Source: an uncultured Eubacteriales bacterium
GTDB taxonomy: Bacteria; Bacillota; Clostridia; Oscillospirales; RGIG7773
NCBI GenBank assembly: GCA_934541205.1
Contig: CAKTDK010000003.1
Span: 1 to 46,373 of the forward strand
Length of the DNA stretch: 46,373 nt
Direction: 5' to 3'
Shown here: positions 1-7,724 of the stretch, in pieces
Position numbering within the stretch: the stretch's first letter is position 1
Layout of the letters: every line of letters starts with the position of its first letter
Program-made: the position numbers and the translations under genes
Notes under the pieces: generated by a model
What the model was told of the DNA's origin: nothing
The model's input: the letters and a program-made list of their open reading frames with translations, nothing else
Database searches by the model: none

Positions 1-41
1 ATTACATATTTGTAAATTTTGTTAAAAATGTATTAATTTTA

Positions 42-70
42 TTTACAAAAATATACATTTTAGTTATAAT
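42..70 (+). promoter_or_regulatory. sigma-A promoter for the protease operon
   Basis: A -35 box TTTACA (42-47) and a perfect -10 box TATAAT (65-70) are separated by exactly 17 bases. The start codon lies 45 bases downstream and is preceded by AGGAGG at 100-105. The promoter upstream of the second lipoprotein gene (3379-3407) has the same two hexamers and the same spacing. Confidence 0.75.
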
Positions 71-115
71 GTTATTGTAAAGGTACATATTATATTTTTA
101 GGAGGATTTTTAAAA

Positions 116-2473
116 ATGAAACGAAAAATAAGTTTAATTCTATGTTTCACTATGATTTTAAATGCGTTTTTTATAAACATAAACGCAGTTACAGATGAAA
201 AATCAAACTTTCAAGAAACAACCACCGAAGTATCTTTTGAAAATACTTCAGAGATTTCTTCGGAATTTTCTGTCAGTGGTGAAACTTCACCCGAACCCAC
301 CTATGAGCTTGACAAGGACGATATAAGCGATGCCGGAATTGACAAAGTTCTTGAACATGAAGGACTTTTGGGCCTTTCCAAAAAGCAGTATGTTCAGTAT
401 TTGATGAAACATTATAAAAATGCTGATTTTGAAGAAGATCAGGCGCTTATGGAATATACCGGGACTACCGCTGAATTTACAGAAAAATATATAACTAAAA
501 ATTCAAAAATAATTGCTATTGAAGAGTGTTGTACAGAAGATAATTATGTGGTATACTTTAAAGGGAAAAGTCAAAACCTTGTTATAAATATGATACGTAA
601 ACTGGCAAAAGACGATAAAGTAATACATATTCAGCCAAACTTCCGTTATTACCCTTGTGCAATACCCTCAAGTTATAATTATACAAATTCACTTATAAGA
701 GCTTATGAGCAAATAGAAGCTCCAAGAGCTTGGGATTACGCAACAGGATCAGGCGTAAAAGTTGGAATTATTGACTCTCTTGCAACTAACATAACTTACA
801 ACGGTGTAAACACCCTTTCTGTCAACACTTCTTTAAGTACAAATGCCGGTCTTCACGGAACTTCAAAATGCAGTAATTCAACTTGCTTTTACAGCCATGG
901 TACAACTGTAGCTTCTGTAATCGCCATGAAAAACGTAAGTCAAAGTCCTTATGTAGGTCTTGCTTATAATTGTTCTGTATATAGCTTTAATGCCCTCCAA
1001 ACCGATGATACTATTAAAACTTCAACTTTAGTTAATTATATAGATACAGCTAATTCAAACGGAATAAAGATTATAAACGCCAGCATTGCTCCAGGAGGTA
1101 TTTCCAATTATTTTTTAGACGCTAACGAACTTGAAGCAATTGAAACGTTTAACGGCTTATATGTTCAAGCTGCCGGAAACAGTGCCTATAACCTAAATAA
1201 CTGTTCAGATAAAAATGATTTTAAAGATTTACCTAACTATATAGTAGTAGGAGCAGTAAACGATTGTGATTATATTACAAGCTATTCAAATTACGGAGAC
1301 CAGACCGTTCATATAGCAGCGCCTGGAGATTTGGATTTATATGAGCTGAATGAAGGAGTACACAGCATAGGAGGGACTTCATTTTCTGCTCCTTTGGTAA
1401 CCGCAACCGCCGCTCTTATGCTTCAAGTTAATCCAAGCCTTACTCCTGCACAATTAAAAACAAATATATTAAATGCTGCCGATACGGTCCCTCAGCTTAA
1501 CGGCAAAATTCAAGGTGCAAGACGTCTTAATGTAAAAAAAGCTGTTGCATATTCTTTCTATGATGTAACTAAACTTAGAATCGCGTCTCTTTCAAATTCC
1601 GGCACATTACAACTTAAAGAAGGCGATATAAACGCTTCCTGGTCTACAATAAACACCGGAGTTTCTGACTTTCAGCTTGAAGGAAAAAAAATAGGTATAA
1701 TACAAAGCGGCACCCTAAAGATAAAAGAAGGAGCTTCGACAGCGGCATGGAGCACTGTTGATACAAATGTAAAATCCTTTAAAATGAAAGGAAATACCAT
1801 CTGCGTACTTAAAAATACAAATGAGCTTAAAATCTACAATAAATCAGGAAGCAATTATACTCTGTTAAAAACCATATCAGGAGTTACAAACTATGATATA
1901 GAAGGAAAAGCAATTATATACAGAACAAGTTCAGATGCTTTTGCATATTATACAGAAGGAAATTATTCCAGCAGCGATTCAGTTGGTTTCGCAGATACAA
2001 TGTGGTTTAGCGGTCCTTTAATACAGCTTATATCTGATGGAAGATTTAGTTTATATAAACATACAACATCAGGTATTCGTTCTTGCTTATCACAAAGCTC
2101 AAACAATGCTTTTAGTTCTACATTTAACAGAACGATATTAAGCGGTAACAATCAGGCAACATATCTTTATCAATTTACCGGTGATTATTCATATAATTCT
2201 ACACAAATTATATCAAGCGATAAAATAGTAAAAGCCGTAAAAGCATATAAATACAAAATGTTTTATATAGGTTCAAACGAAAATGTTTTATATTACCAGC
2301 AAGGTACGCCTTCGGCAACATGGTCAGCAATAAAATGGAATGTAAACTCTATGCTCGCAGCCGATGGCTATACCGGAGTTATCACAACAGACGGCACCTT
2401 TTCCATTATACCGGACAACGGTACATGGCAGGTAATGTCCACAAATGTAAAGAAAGCGCAAATACTATTTTAA
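116..2473 (+). CDS. Secreted S8 (subtilisin-like) serine protease with C-terminal propeller-like repeats
   Basis: An exported serine endopeptidase of 785 residues. It starts with a signal peptide (MKR..., about 25 residues) and a Thr/Glu/Ser-rich spacer. Residues ~125-185 resemble an inhibitor-I9-type propeptide. The S8 domain spans ~200-490, with a readable triad: Asp220 (VGIIDS), His261 (SHGTTVAS) and Ser422 (GGTSFSAP), plus oxyanion Asn355 (AAGNS). The Asp motif is D-S-L rather than the usual D-T/S-G. Residues ~490-785 form weak repeats of about 45 residues with W-S-T/A-hydrophobic motifs (ASWSTI, AAWSTV, ATWSAI), suggesting a beta-propeller-like binding domain. Two lipoprotein genes follow, the first only 23 bases away, so they are probably co-transcribed. 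The substrate is unknown. The protease assignment is firm; the repeat fold is inferred. Confidence 0.93.
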   Translation: MKRKISLILCFTMILNAFFININAVTDEKSNFQETTTEVSFENTSEISSEFSVSGETSPEPTYELDKDDISDAGIDKVLEHEGLLGLSKKQYVQYLMKHYKNADFEEDQALMEYTGTTAEFTEKYITKNSKIIAIEECCTEDNYVVYFKGKSQNLVINMIRKLAKDDKVIHIQPNFRYYPCAIPSSYNYTNSLIRAYEQIEAPRAWDYATGSGVKVGIIDSLATNITYNGVNTLSVNTSLSTNAGLHGTSKCSNSTCFYSHGTTVASVIAMKNVSQSPYVGLAYNCSVYSFNALQTDDTIKTSTLVNYIDTANSNGIKIINASIAPGGISNYFLDANELEAIETFNGLYVQAAGNSAYNLNNCSDKNDFKDLPNYIVVGAVNDCDYITSYSNYGDQTVHIAAPGDLDLYELNEGVHSIGGTSFSAPLVTATAALMLQVNPSLTPAQLKTNILNAADTVPQLNGKIQGARRLNVKKAVAYSFYDVTKLRIASLSNSGTLQLKEGDINASWSTINTGVSDFQLEGKKIGIIQSGTLKIKEGASTAAWSTVDTNVKSFKMKGNTICVLKNTNELKIYNKSGSNYTLLKTISGVTNYDIEGKAIIYRTSSDAFAYYTEGNYSSSDSVGFADTMWFSGPLIQLISDGRFSLYKHTTSGIRSCLSQSSNNAFSSTFNRTILSGNNQATYLYQFTGDYSYNSTQIISSDKIVKAVKAYKYKMFYIGSNENVLYYQQGTPSATWSAIKWNVNSMLAADGYTGVITTDGTFSIIPDNGTWQVMSTNVKKAQILF

Positions 2474-2496
2474 ACTTTTATAAAGGAGGAACAATT

Positions 2497-3276
2497 ATGA
2501 AAAGAAGAATTGGTTTATTGCTTTGTATAGTAACGTTATTAACATCTTCAGGATGTGTAGTTAAAAAAGAAGCCAGTACTACAGGAGAGACTTCAAACGA
2601 AATTACTGTTGAAATTACTCCCGAAGTTACGGTTGAAACGACTCCTAATACAACCGAAGAACCCACAAAGGAGCATACAGACATGAATAATAATCCGGTA
2701 GACAATAAAAATACTGATAATGCAAATCAAAATTCAACTTATCCAAATGAAAATTACAATAAAACTGAACCTACCCCCGAATTTTATGACTTTATGAACT
2801 TAGACCCTGATGTGGATATCAACAACGAACAAGTAAAATCAGATATTGGTAATAAAATATCTAATTATCTTTTTCATACTGCTAAACCTGAATTTACAAA
2901 AAAAGAGTTATTTTTATATGAATTAACTTATAAAAATAACTGGCATAAAGAAATTGATATTGAATTCTATTTAAATCAAAGTTCAAAAGATTTTTATAGC
3001 AATAAAACAAAAAGTAAATTAAAAGAGCTAGGATTTATTTATAAAAAAGCTTATGAAGACAATGATAATATCTTCAATGCTTTTACTTCTACTGAAAAAG
3101 AGCATGATCCAATTATAAAAAATATGAGATACAAATATGAACTAATATATACTGCTAATTCCGAAGAAACAAGGGAACAATATATAGAAAAAGTCACTCA
3201 AGCTTTAAAAATATTATTGCAAGATCATAATGTTGTTTATTTTCATGTTTATTTTGTAACTCATGTCCCAGTTTAA
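2497..3276 (+). CDS. Lipoprotein of unknown function, copy A of a tandem pair
   Basis: A 259-residue exported lipoprotein. The chosen ATG sits behind GGAGG (2485-2489) and begins a classic lipoprotein signal ending in S-S-G-C (Cys20); an upstream in-frame extension would run inside the protease gene and has no ribosome site. A Thr/Glu/Pro-rich linker (~25-90) follows. The C-terminal domain (~90-259) has predicted helices, contains F-Y-D-F-M, K-D-F-Y-S-N-K-T and L-L-Q-D-H-N-V, and matches no family I recognise. The downstream neighbour is a clear paralogue. Because it directly follows the protease gene, it could be a partner, substrate or modulator of the protease, but nothing in the sequence proves this. 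Confidence 0.88.
   Translation: MKRRIGLLLCIVTLLTSSGCVVKKEASTTGETSNEITVEITPEVTVETTPNTTEEPTKEHTDMNNNPVDNKNTDNANQNSTYPNENYNKTEPTPEFYDFMNLDPDVDINNEQVKSDIGNKISNYLFHTAKPEFTKKELFLYELTYKNNWHKEIDIEFYLNQSSKDFYSNKTKSKLKELGFIYKKAYEDNDNIFNAFTSTEKEHDPIIKNMRYKYELIYTANSEETREQYIEKVTQALKILLQDHNVVYFHVYFVTHVPV
2573..2639 (+). repeat. 67-bp block identical in both lipoprotein genes (copy 1)
   Basis: These 67 bases in the Thr/Glu linker of the first lipoprotein gene are identical, silent positions included, to 3551-3617 in the second. A second identical block of 55 bases lies at 2742-2796 and 3721-3775. The regions coding for the C-terminal domains have diverged strongly. Confidence 0.9.
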
Positions 3277-3307
3277 AAAAGAAATATATTAATATTTTAA
3301 ATTTTAT

Positions 3308-3335
3308 CCCTCTTCAAAATAATATTTTGGAGGGG
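3308..3335 (+). terminator. Probable terminator after lipoprotein A
   Basis: A bulged stem (CCCTC..CAAAAT pairing with ATTTTG..GAGGG) closes on a short loop about 30 bases after the stop codon and is followed by GAGTTTTAAATT. The T-run is weak, so read-through into the second gene is possible. Confidence 0.55.
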
Positions 3336-3352
3336 GAGTTTTAAATTAAATA

Positions 3353-3379
3353 AAAATATTAAAATTATATTACAACTAT
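3353..3379 (+). repeat. 27-bp perfect direct repeat flanking lipoprotein B (copy 1)
   Basis: These 27 bases are repeated exactly at 4305-4331, just after the second lipoprotein gene. The offset (952) is close to the offset between the two lipoprotein starts (975). This is what a tandem duplication of a gene-plus-downstream-spacer unit would leave. Confidence 0.85.
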
Positions 3380-3407
3380 TTACAATTCTTCGCAAATCTT
3401 ATATAAT
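3379..3407 (+). promoter_or_regulatory. sigma-A promoter for lipoprotein B
   Basis: TTTACA (3379-3384), a 17-base spacer and TATAAT (3402-3407). It lies 65 bases before the start codon and gives the second lipoprotein its own transcription start. Confidence 0.75.
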
Positions 3408-3471
3408 ATTTTTGGAAATATATATTCATAAAATAAACTATTTTTGACTATATATTAAAGGAGGAATAATT

Positions 3472-4230
3472 ATGAAAAGAAGAATTGGTTTATTGCTTTG
3501 TACAGCGATGATATTGACAGCTTTCTCAGGATGTATGGTAAAAAAGCAATCCAGTACTACAGGAGAGACTTCAAACGAAATTACTGTTGAAATTACTCCC
3601 GAAGTTACGGTTGAAACTACTCCCAATACAACCGAAGAACCTGCAAAGGAACAACCGGATGTGAATGTTAATTCAGAAGACAATAAAAATACCGATAACA
3701 CACATCAAAACTTATCTAAACCAAATGAAAATTACAATAAAACTGAACCTACCCCCGAATTTTATGACTTTATGACTTTAGATCCCAATGTGAATATCAA
3801 TAATAAACAAGTTAGAGAAAATATTCGTAAAAAAATAATTGAATATTTTGATTCAGATTATGTTGAAATACCTTTTACAAAAAAAGAAATATATTTATTT
3901 AATTTATTTTCAAAATATGACTGGAAAAGAGAAGTGGATATAGATTTTCACTTAAAATTAAATACAAAAGATTTTTACAGTAACAAAACAAGAAAAATGA
4001 TAACAGATCTTGGTTTTAGTATTCATCAAGTAAATTCTGAACCTGTAAAAGAAACTGATACACCATTTGAAAAATCAATAAAATTTATGTATTATGTAGC
4101 TTATAATATTCCTTCAAATGAAACACAAGAACAGTATATAGAAAAAGCTGAGCAGGTTTTAAAAATATTATTGCAGGATCATAATGTTGCTTATGTTGAC
4201 ATTCCTACTGTAATAAAAGTTCCCAATTAA
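3472..4230 (+). CDS. Lipoprotein of unknown function, copy B of a tandem pair
   Basis: A 252-residue paralogue of the preceding lipoprotein, with signal peptide MKRRIGLLLC... and lipobox F-S-G-C (Cys21), behind a good AAAGGAGG site. It shares the Thr/Glu/Pro linker almost unchanged and has a diverged C-terminal domain that retains K-D-F-Y-S-N-K-T and I-L-L-Q-D-H-N-V. It carries its own promoter and is followed by a strong terminator. The function is unknown. The conserved export and linker part with a variable distal domain suggests diversification of a surface-exposed binding or inhibitory domain, which is inference. Confidence 0.88.
   Translation: MKRRIGLLLCTAMILTAFSGCMVKKQSSTTGETSNEITVEITPEVTVETTPNTTEEPAKEQPDVNVNSEDNKNTDNTHQNLSKPNENYNKTEPTPEFYDFMTLDPNVNINNKQVRENIRKKIIEYFDSDYVEIPFTKKEIYLFNLFSKYDWKREVDIDFHLKLNTKDFYSNKTRKMITDLGFSIHQVNSEPVKETDTPFEKSIKFMYYVAYNIPSNETQEQYIEKAEQVLKILLQDHNVAYVDIPTVIKVPN
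3551..3617 (+). repeat. 67-bp block identical in both lipoprotein genes (copy 2)
   Basis: Second copy of the identical linker-coding block found at 2573-2639. Identity at silent positions indicates a recent duplication or gene conversion. Confidence 0.9.
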
Positions 4231-4264
4231 AAAACTTGTACAAAAAACATATATCTAAAACTTC

Positions 4265-4304
4265 TATATCGACTCGAATTAAAATTCGAGTCGATATATT
4301 TTTT
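4265..4304 (+). terminator. Strong terminator ending the protease/lipoprotein locus
   Basis: A perfect 16-bp inverted repeat (4265-4280 with 4283-4298) with only AA between the arms, followed by a T-rich run (TTTTTT within 4299-4304). It lies 35 bases after the lipoprotein stop codon. Confidence 0.85.
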
Positions 4305-4331
4305 AAAATATTAAAATTATATTACAACTAT
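4305..4331 (+). repeat. 27-bp perfect direct repeat flanking lipoprotein B (copy 2)
   Basis: Exact copy of 3353-3379. Here the bases after the repeat diverge at once, so the promoter found after the first copy is absent. Confidence 0.85.
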
Positions 4332-4369
4332 AAAACATCAGTCGAAATTATATTCCGACTGATGTTTTA
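4331..4369 (-). terminator. Terminator for the acetyltransferase gene
   Basis: A 14-bp perfect stem (4331-4344 with 4356-4369) with an 11-base loop overlaps the stop codon of the leftward acetyltransferase. On the minus strand it ends in TTTTA. The T-run is short. Confidence 0.6.
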
Positions 4370-4969
4370 AAATTTCTTTATTTTTCTTATATATTCTCTG
4401 ACATCATCTTCCGGCGTAATATTTCGAATAATTCTGCAAGGATTTCCCGCAGCAATAACATTATCGGGAATATTTTTTGTAACAACGCTTCCGGAACCTA
4501 TTACTACATTATTCCCTATTGTCACTCCGGGCATAACATTTACTCCTCCGCCTATCCATACGTTATTTCCAATCGTTATGGGATATGCATATTCAAGCCC
4601 TTTATTTCTCCGTTTTGAATCAACAGGATGCCCCGCGGTATAAAAACCGCAATTCGGCGCTATAAAGACATTGTCTCCAAAAATTACTTTAGCGCCGTCT
4701 AAAATAACACACCCATGATTGGCATAAAAATTTTCTCCTATTTCAATATTATATCCATAGTCACACCAAAATGGAGACTGTATTAAAAAATTTCCTTTTG
4801 TCTTCCCAAACAATTCTTTTAATAATTTCTGACGTTTTTCTGTTTGAGACGGAAGAATTTGATTGTATTCAAAACATTTATCCTTGCAAAACATAAGTTC
4901 ACTCATCAATTCTTCGTCATAATTGGCATCATACAATAATTCTGCATCTCTTTTTTCTTTTTCTGTCAT
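4367..4969 (-). CDS. Maltose/galactoside-type O-acetyltransferase (left-handed beta-helix)
   Basis: A 200-residue acetyl-CoA-dependent sugar O-acetyltransferase of the LbH/MAT family. The start at MTEKEKRDAE is chosen because GGAG precedes it at 4976-4979; a longer in-frame form would run through the terminator of the neighbouring gene. An N-terminal Mac domain (~5-55: E-K, Y-D-A-N-Y-D-E-E-L) is followed by hexapeptide repeats (I-G-N-N-V-W-I-G-G-G-V, V-I-G-S-G-S-V-V), with the presumed catalytic His in T-A-G-H-P. The length is normal for MAA/LacA. It is separated from gtrA by a terminator, so it is probably its own unit. The acceptor sugar cannot be read from the sequence. Confidence 0.9.
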   Translation of the reverse strand: MTEKEKRDAELLYDANYDEELMSELMFCKDKCFEYNQILPSQTEKRQKLLKELFGKTKGNFLIQSPFWCDYGYNIEIGENFYANHGCVILDGAKVIFGDNVFIAPNCGFYTAGHPVDSKRRNKGLEYAYPITIGNNVWIGGGVNVMPGVTIGNNVVIGSGSVVTKNIPDNVIAAGNPCRIIRNITPEDDVREYIRKIKKF

Positions 4970-4984
4970 AAATATTCTCCTTAC

Positions 4985-5014
4985 AAAAAAGGTTATGCCA
5001 TTTTGCATAACCTT
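4985..5014 (-). terminator. Terminator after the gtrB-gtrA operon
   Basis: An inverted repeat GGTTATGC (4991-4998) with GCATAACC (5005-5012), extendable by two base pairs, loop of six, followed on the minus strand by six Ts. It sits between gtrA and the acetyltransferase start. Confidence 0.8.
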
Positions 5015-5018
5015 AATT

Positions 5019-5447
5019 TTATTTCTTCTTTTTAAACACAAATATTTTACTGAATACATAATTTAAAATAATTACAATAATCTGAGCCGCTATTTTTGAA
5101 ATTTTATCATTAATTAATATTATTTTTACCGCAAAAAACATAAATGCCAACTCTATAAGAAGTGTAGTAACCCTTGAAGATACAAACAAAACAAATTCCT
5201 TAAACGTATCTTTTTTGCCACTCGTTTTGCTTTCAAAAACAAATTTTTTATTTGTAATATATGCAAATATTACTGCGCATACCCATGAAAGCACGTTTGC
5301 GGTCATAAATAAAAAAGTATTTTTTATATCCAATATAGAAGAAAATATAAAATAAGTTATAATACTGACTAAAGTAGTAAGCACTCCCATTATTAAATAA
5401 TTTATTACTTCTTTATACTTTTTGTATAAATTAATTATTTTATCCAT
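5019..5447 (-). CDS. GtrA family membrane protein
   Basis: A 142-residue integral membrane protein of the GtrA/DPMS family, with four predicted membrane helices (about 15-35, 40-62, 80-105 and 110-135) and a basic C-terminus. Family members help flip or deliver polyprenyl-phosphate-linked sugars in wall or teichoic acid glycosylation. It overlaps the upstream glycosyltransferase by 8 bases, so the two are translationally coupled. There is no large GT-C type transferase (YfhO-like) next to it, so the final acceptor is unknown. Confidence 0.88.
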   Translation of the reverse strand: MDKIINLYKKYKEVINYLIMGVLTTLVSIITYFIFSSILDIKNTFLFMTANVLSWVCAVIFAYITNKKFVFESKTSGKKDTFKEFVLFVSSRVTTLLIELAFMFFAVKIILINDKISKIAAQIIVIILNYVFSKIFVFKKKK

Positions 5448-6387
5448 TTTTTATATCCTTAATATTAGTATCTTTTATAATATATATAGGTCTGTCTTTT
5501 ACTTCAAGATAAACCTTCGCCAAATATTGTCCCATAATACCAAGACAAAACAGCTGAATACCGCTTACAAAGAAAATAATACAGGCAAGACTGGGCCATC
5601 CCGAAGTAGGATCGCCAAACACCAGCGTTTTTATAATAATAACTATAATTAAAATAAGAGAAATTAAACAAAATAAAACGCCTATAAAAGAAGACATAAT
5701 AAGAGGTGTAGTTGAAAACCCTACAATACCGTCAATAGCATAGGAAAACAACTTCCATAAACTCCATTTTGTAGTTCCGGCGGCTCTTTCCTGATTTTGA
5801 AACTCAATCCATTTGGTATTAAAACCTACAAAACTGAAAAGCCCCTTTGAATATCTGTTATACTCTTTCATAGATATTACAGAATCAACCATCTGTCTTG
5901 TCATAAGTCTGAAATCTCTTGCTCCGGGAATCATTTCGGTTTTTGATAATTTACCAATTATTTTATAAAAACATTTAGTTAAAAACTTTCTGAGAAAAGA
6001 GTATGAATCGGCAACATTGCTTTTAGCCGCAACGCAGTCATATCCTTCTTCTTCAATTGATTTTATCATATCAATCAAAAGAATAGGTGGATCCTGCAAA
6101 TCTACATCCATAGTGGTAACATAATCGCCGCTGCTAAGCTCAAGTCCAGCATACATAGCAGCTTCTTTTCCAAAATTTCTTGAAAAATTTATATATTTTA
6201 CTCTTTCGTCTTTTTGAGCAAGATTTTTCATAATAGAAATACTATTATCTTTCGACCCGTCATTAACAAAAATAAATTCAAATTCATAATCCTTTAATTT
6301 TTGGCTTACTTTGTCTGTTTCCGTATAAAAAAGCTCAATAGCTTCCTCTTCATTATAACAGGGAACGACAATACTTATTTTCTTCAT
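5440..6387 (-). CDS. Polyprenyl-phosphate glycosyltransferase, GT2 family (GtrB/CsbB-like)
   Basis: A 315-residue membrane-anchored family-2 glycosyltransferase that loads a sugar from a nucleotide donor onto undecaprenyl phosphate. The GT-A fold begins S-I-V-V-P-C-Y-N-E-E; the metal-binding D-V-D is at 94-96 within the D-L-Q-D-P motif. A PGARDFRL segment follows at ~155. Two C-terminal membrane helices (about 228-255 and 266-290) are as in GtrB/CsbB. It has a consensus promoter (6419-6447) and a GGAG site. It is first gene of a two-gene operon with gtrA. Confidence 0.92.
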   Translation of the reverse strand: MKKISIVVPCYNEEEAIELFYTETDKVSQKLKDYEFEFIFVNDGSKDNSISIMKNLAQKDERVKYINFSRNFGKEAAMYAGLELSSGDYVTTMDVDLQDPPILLIDMIKSIEEEGYDCVAAKSNVADSYSFLRKFLTKCFYKIIGKLSKTEMIPGARDFRLMTRQMVDSVISMKEYNRYSKGLFSFVGFNTKWIEFQNQERAAGTTKWSLWKLFSYAIDGIVGFSTTPLIMSSFIGVLFCLISLILIIVIIIKTLVFGDPTSGWPSLACIIFFVSGIQLFCLGIMGQYLAKVYLEVKDRPIYIIKDTNIKDIKNG

Positions 6388-6418
6388 TTTTATTCTCCAA
6401 ATAACAAATTATAAAAAT

Positions 6419-6447
6419 ATTATATCCTTTTGAATATAACTTGTCAA
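6419..6447 (-). promoter_or_regulatory. Consensus sigma-A promoter for gtrB-gtrA
   Basis: On the minus strand, TTGACA (6447-6442), exactly 17 bases, then TATAAT (6424-6419). Both hexamers are perfect matches to consensus. Confidence 0.88.
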
Positions 6448-6462
6448 TTATAACCTCTTTTC

Positions 6463-6491
6463 TTGACAAATTGCCGGAATTATTATACACT
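6463..6491 (+). promoter_or_regulatory. Candidate promoter for the methyltransferase
   Basis: A perfect TTGACA (6463-6468) is followed after 17 bases by TACACT (6486-6491), a 4/6 match to the -10 consensus. It runs divergently from the gtrB promoter, with the two -35 boxes 15 bases apart. Confidence 0.4.
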
Positions 6492-6506
6492 TAATAAATA
6501 ATTTAA

Positions 6507-6531
6507 GGCTCAAAATCATAGATTTTGAGCC
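6507..6531. repeat. 11-bp inverted repeat in the methyltransferase leader
   Basis: A perfect 11-bp stem (6507-6517 with 6521-6531) with a 3-base loop lies 39 bases before the start codon. No T-run follows on either strand, so it is not a classic terminator. It could be a leader hairpin or an operator. Confidence 0.5.
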
Positions 6532-6569
6532 AAATATATGTTTTATAAAAAGAACGGGGAATCTTTATT

Positions 6570-7418
6570 ATGATGATTCGGACAAAAATTCTTATTGCAA
6601 TTAATAAAATATTTAAAGAACCGGTACATCCTCTTAATCTTCAAAATGACGGAGTTAAAACCTATGCCCAATGGCAATATGAAAAAGGAGAAGAAACCAT
6701 AAAATTTTATCTTAAAAACTATACACAAGATGAAATGTTTAAGGATAAAACCGTTGTTGATATAGGCTGCGGCGCAGCCGGAAAATCTCTATATTATGCT
6801 TCCTGCGGCGCAAAAAAAGTAATCGGAGTGGAAATTCTTGAAAAATATAAAAAAGAAGCAGAAGACCTTGCAGAAAATTTAGGCCTTACCGATAAATTTT
6901 CCTTTATAACGGCAGACGCCGGAAATCTTCCCTTTGAAAATAACAGTATAGACACTGTAATTATGAATGATGCTATGGAACATGTTGACCGTCCCGAAAA
7001 AGTACTTAAAGAAATAAAGCGTATTTTAAAAAAAGGCGGAAAGCTTTATTTGAATTTTCCTCCGTATCATCATCCTTTCGGCGCTCATTTAAGCGATGCT
7101 ATATATTTACCATGGGTACATCTTTTTTTCAGCGAAAAGGTTCTCATAGAAGCATATAAGGAGCTTGTAAAAGGCCTTCCCGACGGGAAAGAAAGAATAG
7201 AATTTCGTATTTCAAAGAATAAAAATAACAAAGAATACTTTTCATATATAAATCATATGACCATAAAACGATTTAATAAAATATTGAAAGAACTGGAAAC
7301 AGAACCTGTATATTATCATTATGAACCGCTTAGAAATTTTTTAAAACCTTTCAGAAAAATCCCGGGATTCAGAGAGATGTTTGTTAAAATGGTTGTTTGC
7401 GTAATTGAAAAAAGATAA
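6570..7418 (+). CDS. Class I SAM-dependent methyltransferase
   Basis: A 282-residue Rossmann-fold methyltransferase. Motif I V-V-D-I-G-C-G is at 62-68, the acidic SAM-ribose residue Glu88 in G-V-E-I, and motif II A-D-A-G-N-L-P at ~117-123. The segment N-D-A-M-E-H-V at ~132-138 is typical of ubiE/type-11 methyltransferases. The insert after the core (P-P-Y-H-H-P-F-G-A-H) and the C-terminal basic helix are seen in enzymes acting on sugars or lipids. The substrate is not identifiable. It is divergent from gtrB, which fits an envelope-glycan role but does not prove one. Start chosen from GGGGA at 6556-6560. Confidence 0.85.
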   Translation: MMIRTKILIAINKIFKEPVHPLNLQNDGVKTYAQWQYEKGEETIKFYLKNYTQDEMFKDKTVVDIGCGAAGKSLYYASCGAKKVIGVEILEKYKKEAEDLAENLGLTDKFSFITADAGNLPFENNSIDTVIMNDAMEHVDRPEKVLKEIKRILKKGGKLYLNFPPYHHPFGAHLSDAIYLPWVHLFFSEKVLIEAYKELVKGLPDGKERIEFRISKNKNNKEYFSYINHMTIKRFNKILKELETEPVYYHYEPLRNFLKPFRKIPGFREMFVKMVVCVIEKR

Positions 7419-7692
7419 ATAAAAGAAGTTTTTTATGTTCCGTATAAAAATACTGACAACAGATCTCAAAAAGTTTGGGTATTAAATATATCATTTGATA
7501 ATAACAATAATGCATAAGACTCAATTTCAGTAATTTAATCTCATATAAATAACAATTATTCAAATAATTTTTATAATTTGAAATTCTTTAAATTTCTATA
7601 TTAAATTAAAGAAAGAGAATTTTAAAAATATTAAATTATTTTATATATAAAAAATCTTTTAAATTATGAAAATAAGAATAATATAAATTAAT
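7419..7692. other. AT-rich intergenic region without a gene
   Basis: About 270 bases of very AT-rich DNA between the methyltransferase stop and the terminator of the ferredoxin gene. It contains only short imperfect AT inverted repeats. I see no ORF with a ribosome site, no clear promoter and no recognisable RNA. Confidence 0.6.
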
Positions 7693-7724
7693 AAAAAAAG
7701 AGAGTATGAATACTCTCTTTTTTT
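7693..7724 (-). terminator. Bidirectional terminator after the ferredoxin gene
   Basis: GAGAGTA (7700-7706), loop TGAA, TACTCTC (7711-7717). Seven As precede and seven Ts follow, so it can act in both directions. It ends at the ferredoxin stop codon. Confidence 0.85.

Noticed and set aside
2320..2496. Longer N-terminus for the first lipoprotein, starting inside the protease gene
   Set aside because: The extension is out of frame with the protease, has no ribosome site, and would bury the lipoprotein signal peptide.
2478..3701. Two similar minus-strand ORFs opposite the lipoprotein genes (2478-2705 and 3438-3701)
   Set aside because: They resemble each other only because they are antisense shadows of the duplicated linker; no ribosome sites.
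6570..7418. Methyltransferase as part of a restriction-modification system
   Set aside because: It has the ubiE-like small-molecule motif set, no DNA-methyltransferase N/D-P-P-Y motif in the right context, and no endonuclease next to it.
7419..7692. Non-coding RNA gene in the AT-rich gap
   Set aside because: Only weak AT inverted repeats, no promoter-terminator pair inside the gap.
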